A stretch of 43,500 nucleotides of DNA from Oscillospiraceae bacterium (GCA_017619535.1 JAFZSD010000021.1:1-43500), one strand, 5' to 3'. Shown: positions 32,658 to 41,181, counted from the first letter of the stretch. The notes: generated by a model from the sequence alone, not told the origin. Translations and numbers: made by a program.

Positions 32658-32748
32658 TATACGTTCTCCTCCCTTGATGCCGGCCGCTCCACGCGGCGTT
32701 CCTGACGCAGTTGAGAGTACCACAGCGTTTCTCTTATTACAAGAGGGC

Positions 32749-32787
32749 AAAAAAGAAGACGATCTGGATTCTTCGCAGATCGTCTTC
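32749..32787 (-). terminator. Terminator of the glycyl radical enzyme operon
   Basis: On the minus strand GAAGACGATCTG pairs with CAGATCGTCTTC (12 bp) and is followed by TTTTTT. It lies 28 bases after the MFS transporter 3 stop and separates it from the GNAT gene. Confidence 0.88.
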
Positions 32788-32814
32788 TGGCGTTATATAC
32801 TTTTGGGACTTCTG

Positions 32815-33999
32815 TCATTCCTGAGTCCTGCGCTTCCTCGCATAGAATACCGCGAAGAGAACGATGTAGCCGATCATGAGCATGGAGCAGATACGGAACA
32901 TGCTCATGTATCCGATCCTGTCGGATACACTTCCCATCAGGAAACCGCCCAGCGCCGAGCCGAGGTCGAGGCCGTTGTAGAACAGCGCGTTGCCGAGACT
33001 TCTGTTGCGGCCCACGAGTTCCATCATGAAGGTCTGGAACGCGGGGATTATCTGTCCCAGGGCAAAGCCGCTGAACACGGCAGCGATCAGGAGCACTGTG
33101 TCGGTCCTCGTGAAGGAGTAGAGGAACAGGCATATGAACATCGATATCCCGCCGGGAATGATGGAGGCGGCGGGACCATGCTTGTCGTACAGCCTTCCTG
33201 TGAGGATCTTGCTGGCGAAGCAGACCCACGTCTTCACTATGAAGAACACAGACAGCTTCGTAAGCCCCTGTTCCTGTGCGAGGACAGGGAGGAAAGTCTG
33301 CTCGGAGCAACGGCTGATCCCGAAGAGAAGAAGGATGATGATCGGAAGAGTGACGCGCGGGTCGTAGAAGCTCTTCCAGAAGGGGGGCCTTTTGACGCGC
33401 TCTCCGGCGACAGGCTGCTCTTCGGGGACAGTTTCAGGTACTTTTACGAAGAAGAGACATACCAGCGCGGCGATGAGCATCGCACCCGCGGCCATCAGGA
33501 ACATGACCTTGAAACCGCTCTTTTCGACGACCGAAAGGGCGACAGCCGGAGAGAACGCGACTGCGCCGGTGGTCGACATGCTGAGGTATCCGATGCCCTG
33601 CCCGCGCTTGTCGGCGGGGAGAATATCTGCCGCTATGGAACCGAACATCGTGGTCACAAGACCGTAGCCGACACCCTGGAGGATCCTTACGACAGTGGCG
33701 TCAAGGGACGAGGCGGTCAGCTGATAGCAGAGCATGAACACTACGGAGATGATAACGCCTATCCGGAGCATGTTCTTGCGCCCAAGCTTTTCGACCAGCA
33801 GACCTATGAAGATCCTCGTCACGACGGCGGCTATGAAGAAACCGGTCGCAACGAGCCCCACCTGGGTATCTGACGCCCCGAGTGATGAGACATAGAGAGG
33901 CAGAGTGGGTTCCAGTGCGTAGAATCCGAAGTTGAAAATAAAGTTCGCGACGACTATCGCAATGTAATACGGCAGCCACTTTTTCTTATCCGTGTTCAT
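32815..33999 (-). CDS. MFS transporter 3, in the glycyl radical enzyme operon
   Basis: A 394-residue, 12-helix major facilitator transporter and the most diverged of three paralogues here. It keeps F-N-F-G-F-Y-A-L-E-P-T-L-P-L-Y, the motif L-V-E-K-L-G-R-K and R-G-Q-G-I-G-Y-L-S-M-S-T-T-G-A-V-A-F-S-P. The ATG has GAGAGGAG ahead. It starts 71 bases after the activase stop with no terminator or clear promoter between, so it is probably the third gene of the GRE-activase-transporter operon. The likely role is moving the substrate in or the product out; which is unknown. Confidence 0.87.
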   Translation of the reverse strand: MNTDKKKWLPYYIAIVVANFIFNFGFYALEPTLPLYVSSLGASDTQVGLVATGFFIAAVVTRIFIGLLVEKLGRKNMLRIGVIISVVFMLCYQLTASSLDATVVRILQGVGYGLVTTMFGSIAADILPADKRGQGIGYLSMSTTGAVAFSPAVALSVVEKSGFKVMFLMAAGAMLIAALVCLFFVKVPETVPEEQPVAGERVKRPPFWKSFYDPRVTLPIIILLLFGISRCSEQTFLPVLAQEQGLTKLSVFFIVKTWVCFASKILTGRLYDKHGPAASIIPGGISMFICLFLYSFTRTDTVLLIAAVFSGFALGQIIPAFQTFMMELVGRNRSLGNALFYNGLDLGSALGGFLMGSVSDRIGYMSMFRICSMLMIGYIVLFAVFYARKRRTQE

Positions 34000-34070
34000 A
34001 TGCGGGGACTCCTCTCAAACACTGTCCTGGCCGGCCTTTTATCTTCGGAAACGATTAGACTGATGTAACT

Positions 34071-34997
34071 TTACGACTTGTGGAGCACGCACTCGATGCC
34101 GGCATCCTCGAAGATCTTGCAGACAGCTGCGAGCTGCTCGGGGGTGTGGCGCTTCATATCCTTGAGGGTGTAGTCGCGGTGGGTCATGACGTACTTGCCC
34201 TCGCCGTAGTTGTGATAGGGAAGGATCTCGATGCGGACCGGCTTGATCTTGTTGAGCTCAAGCAGCTTGTCGCGGGTCGCAAAGAGGTTCTCCTCATAGT
34301 CGTTCACGCCGGGAATGAGGGGCAGACGGATGACGACCTCGCTCGGAGAAGCCATGGCTGTGTCGAGGTTCCTGAGGATGGGCTCAAGGGGAACGCCCGT
34401 CCACTTCTGATGCACAGCGTCGTCGAGGCTCTTCATGTCGTAGAGGAAGATATCTACGTAGGGGAGTATCTTCGCAAAGTTTTCGGGAGTGGCATAACCG
34501 GTCGTTTCGACGCAGGTGTTGATACCCTCATCCTTGCACTTCGTGAGGATAGCCGCGGCGAAATCGGGCTGGGCGAGCAGCTCGCCGCCGGAAAGGGTAA
34601 CGCCGCCGCCGGTGACGTCGTAGTAGTCGCGGTCCTTATTGACCTCTTCATAAATATTGTCCACGGTCTCGACGCGGCCGTAGATGGACAGCGCGCGGTA
34701 GATGCAGTTCTTGACGCAGGTTCCGCATACGACGCACTTGTCGCGGTCGATGTGGAGTTTCTTGTCGCCGCCGATCATGGTGATGGCGTGCTGGGGGCAG
34801 AGAGCGGCGCACTTGCCGCACTCCTGGCAGAGAGTGTAGTGGTGGCCTATCTCGGGCTCGATGCTCTGAGACTCGGGGTTGGCGCACCAGGGGCACTTAA
34901 GGGGGCAGCCCTTAAGAAAAACGATGGTCCGGATACCGGGTCCGTCATCCATACTGAATTTCTGAATATCAAAGATTACGTTCTTGTCGCTCATCAT
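34071..34997 (-). CDS. Glycyl radical enzyme activating enzyme (radical SAM)
   Basis: Installs the glycyl radical on the enzyme encoded upstream, using S-adenosylmethionine and a reduced 4Fe-4S cluster. The radical SAM motif C-x3-C-x2-C is at C31, C35 and C38 (G-C-P-L-K-C-P-W-C). Two extra ferredoxin-type motifs follow, C-Q-E-C-G-K-C-A-A-L-C and C-V-V-C-G-T-C-V-K-N-C, as in activases of non-PFL glycyl radical enzymes (the PFL activase lacks them). G-G-G-V-T-L-S-G-G-E is the family block for SAM binding. Length 308 is typical. AAAGG lies upstream of a doubled ATG. A hairpin in the gap after the enzyme gene would keep this catalyst at a lower level. Confidence 0.94.
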   Translation of the reverse strand: MMSDKNVIFDIQKFSMDDGPGIRTIVFLKGCPLKCPWCANPESQSIEPEIGHHYTLCQECGKCAALCPQHAITMIGGDKKLHIDRDKCVVCGTCVKNCIYRALSIYGRVETVDNIYEEVNKDRDYYDVTGGGVTLSGGELLAQPDFAAAILTKCKDEGINTCVETTGYATPENFAKILPYVDIFLYDMKSLDDAVHQKWTGVPLEPILRNLDTAMASPSEVVIRLPLIPGVNDYEENLFATRDKLLELNKIKPVRIEILPYHNYGEGKYVMTHRDYTLKDMKRHTPEQLAAVCKIFEDAGIECVLHKS

Positions 34998-35057
34998 ATC
35001 AACCTTTCATTTAGATCGCGGGAACAGTAAACGGCCTGAAAGCCGCCATTATGCAAA

Positions 35058-35088
35058 TGAGGGGCAATTCACTTTGAATTGCCCCTCA
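35058..35088 (-). terminator. Partial terminator between the glycyl radical enzyme and its activase
   Basis: A perfect 14-bp stem (35058-35071 with 35075-35088), 19 bases after the enzyme stop, followed on the minus strand by TTTGC. The short T tract suggests leaky termination, giving more enzyme than activase. Confidence 0.75.
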
Positions 35089-35106
35089 CCGCACAGTGTC
35101 TAAGGT

Positions 35107-37626
35107 TTAGAGGTTGTGGTTGGTTCTGTTGATGATCTCATCCTGGAGCGTGTAGGGCAGGTCGATGAAGTTGGCGCTGTAGCCGCCGACACGGACGAGC
35201 AGATCCTTGTGGGCTTCAGGATTGTGTCTGGCGTCGATGAGCTCTTCCTGATCGTGGATGTTGATCTGGAGGTGGAAGCCGCCCTTCTTGATGTAGGTCT
35301 GGATGAGGGCAACGACCTTGTTGAGCTTATCTTCGGTGTTCATGTTCTCACGGCTGAGCTTGACGTTCAGCACGTTGCCCATGTAGTAGTAGCTGTTGAA
35401 CTTCGCAGCGGAGTTGAGAAGAGCCGTAGGACCGTTGGTGTCATAGCCCGCCATAGCGGAAACGCCACCGTCGTTGATCGGCTGGTTCTTAACACGGCCG
35501 TTCGGGAGAGCGCCCAGAACGGTACCGAAGTAGAGGTGAGCGGAAGCAGCGCCCTTGAAGAGAACGCGCTTTACACCGGTGATCGGGTCGGGTCTCTTCA
35601 GCATGATCTCGGCGTTGTTGTCAGCGACTCTCTTGAAGATGTCGTCAGCATACGCGTCGTCATTGCCGTACTTCGGAGCATGGAGGCAATCCTGATGCAT
35701 CTCTTCGTAGCCTTCCCAGTTCTTGTCGATAGCTTCGAGCATCTGAGCCGGGGTGTACTTCTTGTCGTCGAAGCAGAGCTTCTTGATGGAAGTAAGGCTG
35801 TCGGCGATGTCGGTGGTGCCGCGCTCGCCGAGCCACATGGTGACGGTCTCGGGATAATCGGTACCGCCGCGGACGGGGTTCATGCCGAACCTGATAGCGG
35901 TGTCATACCAGAACACGCAGTTCAGCGGGGACTCGAGCTCGTTGAGGATCTCGAGGGAGTGACGGATCTCGAAGTCCTTGGTGATGCGGTCTGCGAAGTA
36001 ATCGAGCTGCTTGTAGTAAGCTTCCTCGACCTCTTCCTCGCTCTTCATGTCAGCGAACTTGCCGGTGTGCGGGCCAAACTGCTTCTGCATACGAGGATCG
36101 AAACCATCGTGGAGAGCCAGCTCGAAGATCTTCGGCAGGTTGAGGTGCATGAAGCCGCCGATGTGCTGGCCGCAGTTGAGGTGATAGCCCAGGCAGCCGG
36201 AGGTCTGCCAGTTGTAGCACTCGGCCTCGGGGATGGTGCCGTAGTCGAGCCACTTCTGGGTGCCGAGGTAGTCGTTCAGGTAAGCCGGGCAGCCGCCGCG
36301 GTGCTCCATGTTGGCCTTGACGGCGAACTTGAGGAACTCGGGATCCATCTTGTCGTTGACACGGATGTAGATGGTGGGCTCGGAGAACTTCATGGTAGCC
36401 ATGGCGCGGAGGATGATGCAGCTCATCTCGTTGGTGGTGTCCTCACCCTTCTCGTTCTTGCCGCAGATGGTGATGTCGGGAAGAAGAGTACCCTGGGAAT
36501 GACGCATCTCAGCCACCTCGGGGTCCCAAGCTTCGACTTCACGAGTCTTCATCAGGAAGCACTCGAAGAGCTCAACAGCGAACTCGGGGGTGAGCTTGCC
36601 GGCCTCGACGTCGGCCTTGTAGTACGGATACAGATCCTGGTCCATGCGGTTGAGAGCGGACTCTTTACGCATGGTCTTCTCTTTCTGAGAAGCAGCGTGC
36701 ATGAATCTGATGGACTGGAGAGCTTCCCAGTAGTCACGGGGAGCATTCTCGGGGACCCAGCGGCAGTTGGAAGCGATTCTCTCGAGTTCCTTTTTGCGCT
36801 CGGGTCTGGTCTCGTTCTTCGCCATCTCCTCAGCGAGGTCGGCATATCTGTGAGCCCAGTTGATGACGGAGTCGCAGGCGATGAGCATGCCTTCGAGCAT
36901 AGCTCTCTTCTCCCACGGGGTGGGACGGCTGTACATCGGCTTCATCCAGCCAGCGCCCTTGGTGTCCATAGCCTCGAGCTCAGCCTGAACGAGCTCCGTG
37001 ACCTTCTTGAGGCCCACTCTGCAGGGCTCAAAACGGTAGGAGGATCTGCCGCGGCCGATCAGCTCAGGGCAGGTACGGCCCCAGATGGACATCTCGGGAT
37101 CTGCACGGAAGGGGATGCCTTCGAAGACCATGGAACGGTCCTGCATGAGATCAAGGTGATCCGGGCCAAACTCGTGTACGAGAGCAGCGTTGACCTTGTT
37201 TACGGGAACGCGCTTTACCCAGTACTCGGCGCCTTCTTTAAGAGCCTGCATATCCTCTTCGGTGCAGAGGGCGGCAGAGGTCTCAGAATACTTTCTGTCG
37301 AAGGAGCCTCTCGCGATGTTGTTGAGAACGGACTGCGGGCACTCGGCGGTGAAGATGTCAGCGCCGCGGACCTTGTCGTTCATCTGGCCGACGATGAGCT
37401 CGCCGTCACGAATGAGCAGCTTGGTGTCGTCGAGGATCTTTGCAGCAGCCATACCGAAACGGAGGCTTACCGGAAGGCCTTCGGTTTCCTTGTAGGAAGC
37501 GGTGAAGGATCTCTCGGGGTCTGCGCAGATGTAAACGTCAGCATCCTGCCACTCGTCTCTCAGAGCCTGAAGTCTGGGGGACATTTCGCCGCATGCCCAT
37601 ATGCGGTCATAATCGATTTTGCTCAT
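35107..37626 (-). CDS. Glycyl radical enzyme of unassigned specificity (pyruvate formate-lyase superfamily)
   Basis: An 839-residue anaerobic radical enzyme. The C-terminal radical loop is R-V-G-G-Y-S with Gly815 as the expected radical site; the thiyl cysteine is Cys478 in T-S-G-C-L-G-Y-H-L. The residue two after the Cys is Gly, not the Glu of the C-x-E loop of diol and choline lyases and hydroxyphenylacetate decarboxylase. The N-terminal domain carries the family blocks L-I-V-G and a P-E-L-I-G-R-G-like segment. No small subunit gene, as needed by hydroxyphenylacetate decarboxylase, is present. Its operon holds a matching activase and an MFS transporter. Codon use is strongly biased, implying high expression; the promoter is a perfect consensus. 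An arylacetate-decarboxylase-like or other acid-cleaving role is possible but not shown. Confidence 0.9.
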   Translation of the reverse strand: MSKIDYDRIWACGEMSPRLQALRDEWQDADVYICADPERSFTASYKETEGLPVSLRFGMAAAKILDDTKLLIRDGELIVGQMNDKVRGADIFTAECPQSVLNNIARGSFDRKYSETSAALCTEEDMQALKEGAEYWVKRVPVNKVNAALVHEFGPDHLDLMQDRSMVFEGIPFRADPEMSIWGRTCPELIGRGRSSYRFEPCRVGLKKVTELVQAELEAMDTKGAGWMKPMYSRPTPWEKRAMLEGMLIACDSVINWAHRYADLAEEMAKNETRPERKKELERIASNCRWVPENAPRDYWEALQSIRFMHAASQKEKTMRKESALNRMDQDLYPYYKADVEAGKLTPEFAVELFECFLMKTREVEAWDPEVAEMRHSQGTLLPDITICGKNEKGEDTTNEMSCIILRAMATMKFSEPTIYIRVNDKMDPEFLKFAVKANMEHRGGCPAYLNDYLGTQKWLDYGTIPEAECYNWQTSGCLGYHLNCGQHIGGFMHLNLPKIFELALHDGFDPRMQKQFGPHTGKFADMKSEEEVEEAYYKQLDYFADRITKDFEIRHSLEILNELESPLNCVFWYDTAIRFGMNPVRGGTDYPETVTMWLGERGTTDIADSLTSIKKLCFDDKKYTPAQMLEAIDKNWEGYEEMHQDCLHAPKYGNDDAYADDIFKRVADNNAEIMLKRPDPITGVKRVLFKGAASAHLYFGTVLGALPNGRVKNQPINDGGVSAMAGYDTNGPTALLNSAAKFNSYYYMGNVLNVKLSRENMNTEDKLNKVVALIQTYIKKGGFHLQINIHDQEELIDARHNPEAHKDLLVRVGGYSANFIDLPYTLQDEIINRTNHNL

Positions 37627-37895
37627 GTTTTCTTATTACCTCCTCTAAATCTTTGACATACTAAAATGTTTTTGCTCGCTTATTAAACCCGGAGCTCCTC
37701 TCCGGCGGAAAAAATTCCGCACAGCCGAAATGACCGCACGGAGCAGATTGACTTTGATCCCGGCGCCGGACGATCTCGGAGACCGCACAGAAACGCCGAA
37801 CCTGACCGTATAAAACGGAGGATCGGCGAACATGAAGAATCCTCGATCCTTCAGCAAAACCGGAAACACTATCCTTACACTATTGGTCAACAATG
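37627..37895 (-). promoter_or_regulatory. Long structured leader of the glycyl radical enzyme operon
   Basis: About 260 bases separate the expected start of transcription from the enzyme ATG. Two adjacent hairpins are clear on the minus strand: GCGGAA/TTCCGC with a T loop (37705-37720) and CCGGAG/CTCCGG (37689-37705), the latter running into GTTTAAT. An upstream GGATC/GATCC pairing also exists. A small open frame (ATG near 37834, about 62 codons, ending just before the enzyme ribosome binding site) could be a leader peptide but has no family support. The enzyme ribosome binding site is AGAGGAGG. Confidence 0.55.
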
Positions 37896-37924
37896 ATTAT
37901 AATGGCAAAACGGCCGATTGTCAA
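37896..37924 (-). promoter_or_regulatory. Consensus promoter of the glycyl radical enzyme operon
   Basis: TTGACA (37919-37924), exactly 17 bases, TATAAT (37896-37901) on the minus strand. This is a perfect match to the housekeeping sigma consensus. Confidence 0.9.
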
Positions 37925-38008
37925 TAGTCAGCAGGTATGATTCCGCAGTAAACACGGGTACTTCAATAGGAAAAAATGTACAAATATCAGCTGCAGTTTT
38001 GAGCGCTT

Positions 38009-38755
38009 TCAGTCGTCCAGTGTAATAACGTTGACAGCTCCGCTGTGCGCGGTACAGGCATCAAGAGCTATCACCCCCGGGCCGGTGTAGGGCGAGAAGT
38101 CGGCGTCCGGACCGAATTCGGAGCCTCTGCCCTCATATACAGCATGGCCGTATGAGGCATGCCAGTGACCGCACAGCACGGTCTTTTTTTCCAAGCAGCT
38201 CTGCGCAGCGTCGATACCGTTGGACCATCTGGCCTCTCTCCACTCTCCGGGGCCGGCGCTGCGCCAGTCCTCGATATAACAGTAGTTACCCCAGTCGTAG
38301 ATACAAGGGATCCAGCCGTGTACAAAGACATAATGCTCTGTCTCATAGTAGTCGAGCATGGAGGGGATGATCCTCTGATAATACGGTGTCTGTTTCGCCG
38401 CATCAGCAAAATCGAAATTCCGAAGTCCCGCCATGACCATGTCATAACCTGTCAGCTGCAGCGCCGTGTCGAATGTGCCGTTATGGACGTGGTGGTCGAG
38501 AGGCCTGCCCTGGTCCTCCGTAACAAGCGATTCGAACAGATCCTCATGATTTCCGCGTATTAAAATGATACCGTCTTTTTCCATCAGATCGAGGACAAAG
38601 TCCTGAAGTTTGCACGCCTCCTTGCCCCTGTCGAAAAGATCACCGAGGATTATGAGTTTATGAGGTTCCGTGTCATCATAGAATCCTGATGCGGCCAGAG
38701 CCTTGCGCATGATGCTGAAGTATCCGTGTATGTCTGCTGTGACGTAGTATTTCAT
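38009..38755 (-). CDS. Metallophosphoesterase (calcineurin-like, serine/threonine phosphatase type)
   Basis: A 248-residue phosphoesterase with a dinuclear metal site. The ATG at 38755 follows GGAGGTG and gives M-K-Y-Y-V-T-A-D-I-H-G; the longer frame has no site. The metal motifs are all present in order: D-I-H-G, G-D-L-F-D-R-G, G-N-H-E-D, then V-H-G-W and C-G-H-W-H. The pattern and size match bacterial PPP-like phosphatases, which may act on phosphoproteins or on dinucleotides; the target is unknown. No clear terminator follows its stop. Confidence 0.91.
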   Translation of the reverse strand: MKYYVTADIHGYFSIMRKALAASGFYDDTEPHKLIILGDLFDRGKEACKLQDFVLDLMEKDGIILIRGNHEDLFESLVTEDQGRPLDHHVHNGTFDTALQLTGYDMVMAGLRNFDFADAAKQTPYYQRIIPSMLDYYETEHYVFVHGWIPCIYDWGNYCYIEDWRSAGPGEWREARWSNGIDAAQSCLEKKTVLCGHWHASYGHAVYEGRGSEFGPDADFSPYTGPGVIALDACTAHSGAVNVITLDD

Positions 38756-38871
38756 CAAATCACCTCCGCTGAGTCCGGGAAACACGGCCTTTGAAATAAT
38801 CCCTGCATGATAGTCTAAATCTATATGTGTACAGCAGACAGGACAGGACATGCCAAAGCCGCAGCCACGAA

Positions 38872-38906
38872 AGAAAGAGCGCCGGAAATAAACGTTTTCC
38901 GGCGCT
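38872..38906 (-). terminator. Terminator of the tRNA-Arg gene
   Basis: On the minus strand AGCGCCGGAAA pairs with TTTCCGGCGCT (38896-38906 with 38878-38888) and is followed by CTTTCTTTCG, starting 3 bases after the tRNA CCA. Confidence 0.85.
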
Positions 38907-38909
38907 TTC

Positions 38910-38986
38910 TGGCACCCCCGACGCGATTCGAACGCGTGACCTTTCGCTTAGGAGGCGAACGCTCTATCCTGCTGAGCTACGGGGGC
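38910..38986 (-). tRNA. tRNA-Arg (anticodon CCU), CCA encoded
   Basis: A cloverleaf of 77 bases on the minus strand. The acceptor GCCCCCG pairs with CGGGGGT (one G-T pair), the D arm is GCTC-AGCAGGATA-GAGC, the anticodon stem TTCGC/GCGAA holds loop CTCCTAA, and the T arm is ACGCG-TTCGAAT-CGCGT. The anticodon CCU reads AGG arginine codons. Discriminator G and CCA are encoded. It stands alone with its own promoter and terminator. Confidence 0.96.
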
Positions 38987-39022
38987 CCGTCATATACGCT
39001 CCGTTCCGCGGAGCATCTACAG

Positions 39023-39050
39023 ATTATAGCAGAACAGATCATAAAATCAA
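39023..39050 (-). promoter_or_regulatory. Promoter of the tRNA-Arg gene
   Basis: TTGATT (39045-39050), 16 bases, TATAAT (39023-39028) on the minus strand, about 37 bases before the mature 5' end. Confidence 0.75.
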
Positions 39051-39080
39051 GAGCATTTTCACGTGGAGGCGATAAACATG

Positions 39081-39110
39081 TTGCGCGTACGGCATGCGCG
39101 AGTGTATAGT
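39081..39110 (+). promoter_or_regulatory. Possible promoter of the putative glycoside hydrolase gene
   Basis: TTGCGC (39081-39086), 18 bases, TATAGT (39105-39110). The -35 is weak; it is listed because no better candidate lies between the divergent tRNA and this gene. Confidence 0.4.
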
Positions 39111-39166
39111 ATTATCAAAATACAGAGCATGCCCGGACGCGTGTCCGGGAGCAGGAGTATCATTAA

Positions 39167-40981
39167 ATGGCTGATGAAAGAGAGCGCGGACAGAAAACAC
39201 GCGCACAGAGGAAAAACAAACTGCTTCTGGCAATCGCAATCGCTGCGGCGGTGGCACTGCTGGTTTTCCTGGCGATAGTGCTCATAAAACCGCCTGTCGC
39301 CGCTGACCTACCTGTGCCCCCGGATAAGAACACTCCGGCGGAGACGGCCACTCCGGACGATCAGTCCGCGCAGGGACCTGACGACGCCGAGCGGGAACCG
39401 GAGCCCGAACCGGAAGAGCCGCCCGTAGTGCTCACCAAAGGGTACCTAGCTGCGGACGGTCAGGATGTGGAGATCTTTACGTACGGCGGTTCTCCTGCGG
39501 GATCGCTCCCCAGGGGCACAGAGATAGAGTACGATGCAGATGAGCCCGGACCTGACGGATTCATCGCCTTTGCACTGGGAAATCTCGAACGGTGCGTCCC
39601 TGCGGATGCCGTCGTGGACGATGTTTCAAAGGTCGTGCGCGAGCACACTCTCTATGTCCGGACCGCAGTTAACATGTCGGACGAGAACGGCGTTTCCCTC
39701 GGTCGTTTTCTTGAAAAGGGCAGCGCAGTCAAGGTCACCGGATACTCCGGGCTCCAGGCCGACGGCACCGTGGTCAGATACCGCACCGAACAGGAGGGGG
39801 AGACCGGCTATGTCGCGCCCAAGTATCTCGTTGCGGACAGCGCCGAGGCTGAAGCGATGTACGACGGCTTCGGTATGTACTTCAAGCATGCGTCCAGAGA
39901 AGATATGTACGGCGGCGGAGAGGCCGGGAATCTGGATTACTATCCGAGACCCAAGGAGAAGATCGAGGGCAACGTGATGCCCGACGAGGTCAAGGCGCTT
40001 TATCTTTCCAACTCCTGGGTCATACTCGACGAGGTGGATTCGTACATAGAGTACGCGGACACCTGCGGAATAAACGCCTTCGTAGTGGATATCATAGACG
40101 GCAGCATGGTCGGATACGCGTCTCCAGTGATGGAGCAGTATTCGCCGACGACCGCCAAATATGCGAACAATCCTATCGAGGACTACGCTCTGGCGATAAA
40201 GAAGCTCAAGGATGCCGGTTACTACGTAATCGGGCGCCTGACGACCTTCAACGATCCTTATTTCGTCAGGGATCATCCCGAATGCGCCATAAAGGGGCTC
40301 GACGGGGAGCCGATGGAGATAAACGGAATGTACTGGCCGACGGCCTATGACCGCTATGCCTGGGAATACAAGACGTCCCTCGCGGTGGAGGCGGTGAAGG
40401 AGTTCGGCTTCAACGAGATCCAGTTCGACTACGTCCGGTTCCCGGATCTTACGTGGCGGTACGAAAGGGACGGGACCATAGATTACGTGAACGTTTACGG
40501 CGAGACCAAAGCCCAGGCCATACAGCGGTTCCTGATGTACGCCTGCGACCGCGTCCATGAGGCGGGAGCGTACGTCGGCATCGACGTCTTCGGTGAGTGC
40601 GCCTTCGGCTACGTTACAGCCTACGGTCAGTACTGGCCGGCACTCAGCGAGGTGGTCGACGTCATAAGCGGTATGCCGTATCCCGATCATTTCCCCGAGA
40701 GCGACGGATGGAGGCCGTGGGAGCACCCGTATGAGACGGTGTACAACTGGGGGCTCCAGGCCGCGATGCGTCAGGACGAGACGGAGAATCCGGCCGCAGT
40801 CAGGACCTGGATACAGACCTACGACGCGATCAGATATCCGTATAACCCATACGGTCCCGATGAAGTAGGGGCGGAGATAAGAGGCCTGCACGACGCCGGC
40901 CTGTACGGCGGGTTCATGACCTGGCACTTCTCATCCAGCCTGGAGAAGTACCGTATGCTCGCACCGGCATTCGACCTGTGA
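39167..40981 (+). CDS. Membrane-anchored putative glycoside hydrolase (DUF4015 type) with SH3-like region
   Basis: A 604-residue surface protein. A basic N-terminus leads into one membrane helix (about residues 20-45), then a Pro/Glu/Asp-rich stalk, an SH3-like region (about 85-235, with L-Y-V-R-T-A-V-N and G-Y-V-A-P-K-Y-L) and a TIM-barrel-like catalytic domain. The barrel shows V-K-A-L-Y-L-S, N-A-F-V-V-D-I-I-D-G, then F-N-E-I-Q-F-D-Y-V-R-F-P-D, G-I-D-V-F-G and T-W-I-Q-T-Y, the set seen in DUF4015 putative glycoside hydrolases; the Asp residues are candidate catalytic acids. SH3-like domains in such proteins suggest cell-wall binding. AGGAG precedes the ATG. Substrate not known. Confidence 0.88.
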   Translation: MADERERGQKTRAQRKNKLLLAIAIAAAVALLVFLAIVLIKPPVAADLPVPPDKNTPAETATPDDQSAQGPDDAEREPEPEPEEPPVVLTKGYLAADGQDVEIFTYGGSPAGSLPRGTEIEYDADEPGPDGFIAFALGNLERCVPADAVVDDVSKVVREHTLYVRTAVNMSDENGVSLGRFLEKGSAVKVTGYSGLQADGTVVRYRTEQEGETGYVAPKYLVADSAEAEAMYDGFGMYFKHASREDMYGGGEAGNLDYYPRPKEKIEGNVMPDEVKALYLSNSWVILDEVDSYIEYADTCGINAFVVDIIDGSMVGYASPVMEQYSPTTAKYANNPIEDYALAIKKLKDAGYYVIGRLTTFNDPYFVRDHPECAIKGLDGEPMEINGMYWPTAYDRYAWEYKTSLAVEAVKEFGFNEIQFDYVRFPDLTWRYERDGTIDYVNVYGETKAQAIQRFLMYACDRVHEAGAYVGIDVFGECAFGYVTAYGQYWPALSEVVDVISGMPYPDHFPESDGWRPWEHPYETVYNWGLQAAMRQDETENPAAVRTWIQTYDAIRYPYNPYGPDEVGAEIRGLHDAGLYGGFMTWHFSSSLEKYRMLAPAFDL

Positions 40982-41004
40982 CGGCGGAATAATATTATTA
41001 TTGT

Positions 41005-41043
41005 AAAAAACGCGGATGCGAGGTCCTCGCATCCGCGTTTTTT
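41005..41043 (+). terminator. Terminator of the putative glycoside hydrolase gene
   Basis: A long, near-perfect inverted repeat (AAAAAACGCGGATGCGAG with CTCGCATCCGCGTTTTTT), bidirectional in form, ending in six T that abut the next promoter. Confidence 0.93.
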
Positions 41044-41044
41044 C

Positions 41045-41073
41045 TTGACAGGGAAGTAAAGCAGAAGTAAAAT
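41045..41073 (+). promoter_or_regulatory. Promoter of the RNase Y gene
   Basis: TTGACA (41045-41050), 17 bases, TAAAAT (41068-41073). Its -35 box touches the T tract of the upstream terminator; the leader is about 100 bases. Confidence 0.82.
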
Positions 41074-41181
41074 AAACTAGTATAGTTGTGGATAATTTGG
41101 GGTATTTTCACAAATATATCGATCACTTTTGCGAAACGCATAATATAGAGATTTGAGAAAATGGAGGTGTTCACACTCACT

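Noticed and set aside
35107..37626. Assignment as pyruvate formate-lyase or 4-hydroxyphenylacetate decarboxylase
   Set aside because: The Cys-Cys pair of PFL is absent, the activase carries extra ferredoxin clusters unlike the PFL activase, and no HpdC small subunit or C-x-E loop is present.
37645..37893. 82-codon open frame in the GRE leader
   Set aside because: No recognisable family, a weak start and overlap with hairpins. Kept only as a possible leader peptide inside the leader entry.
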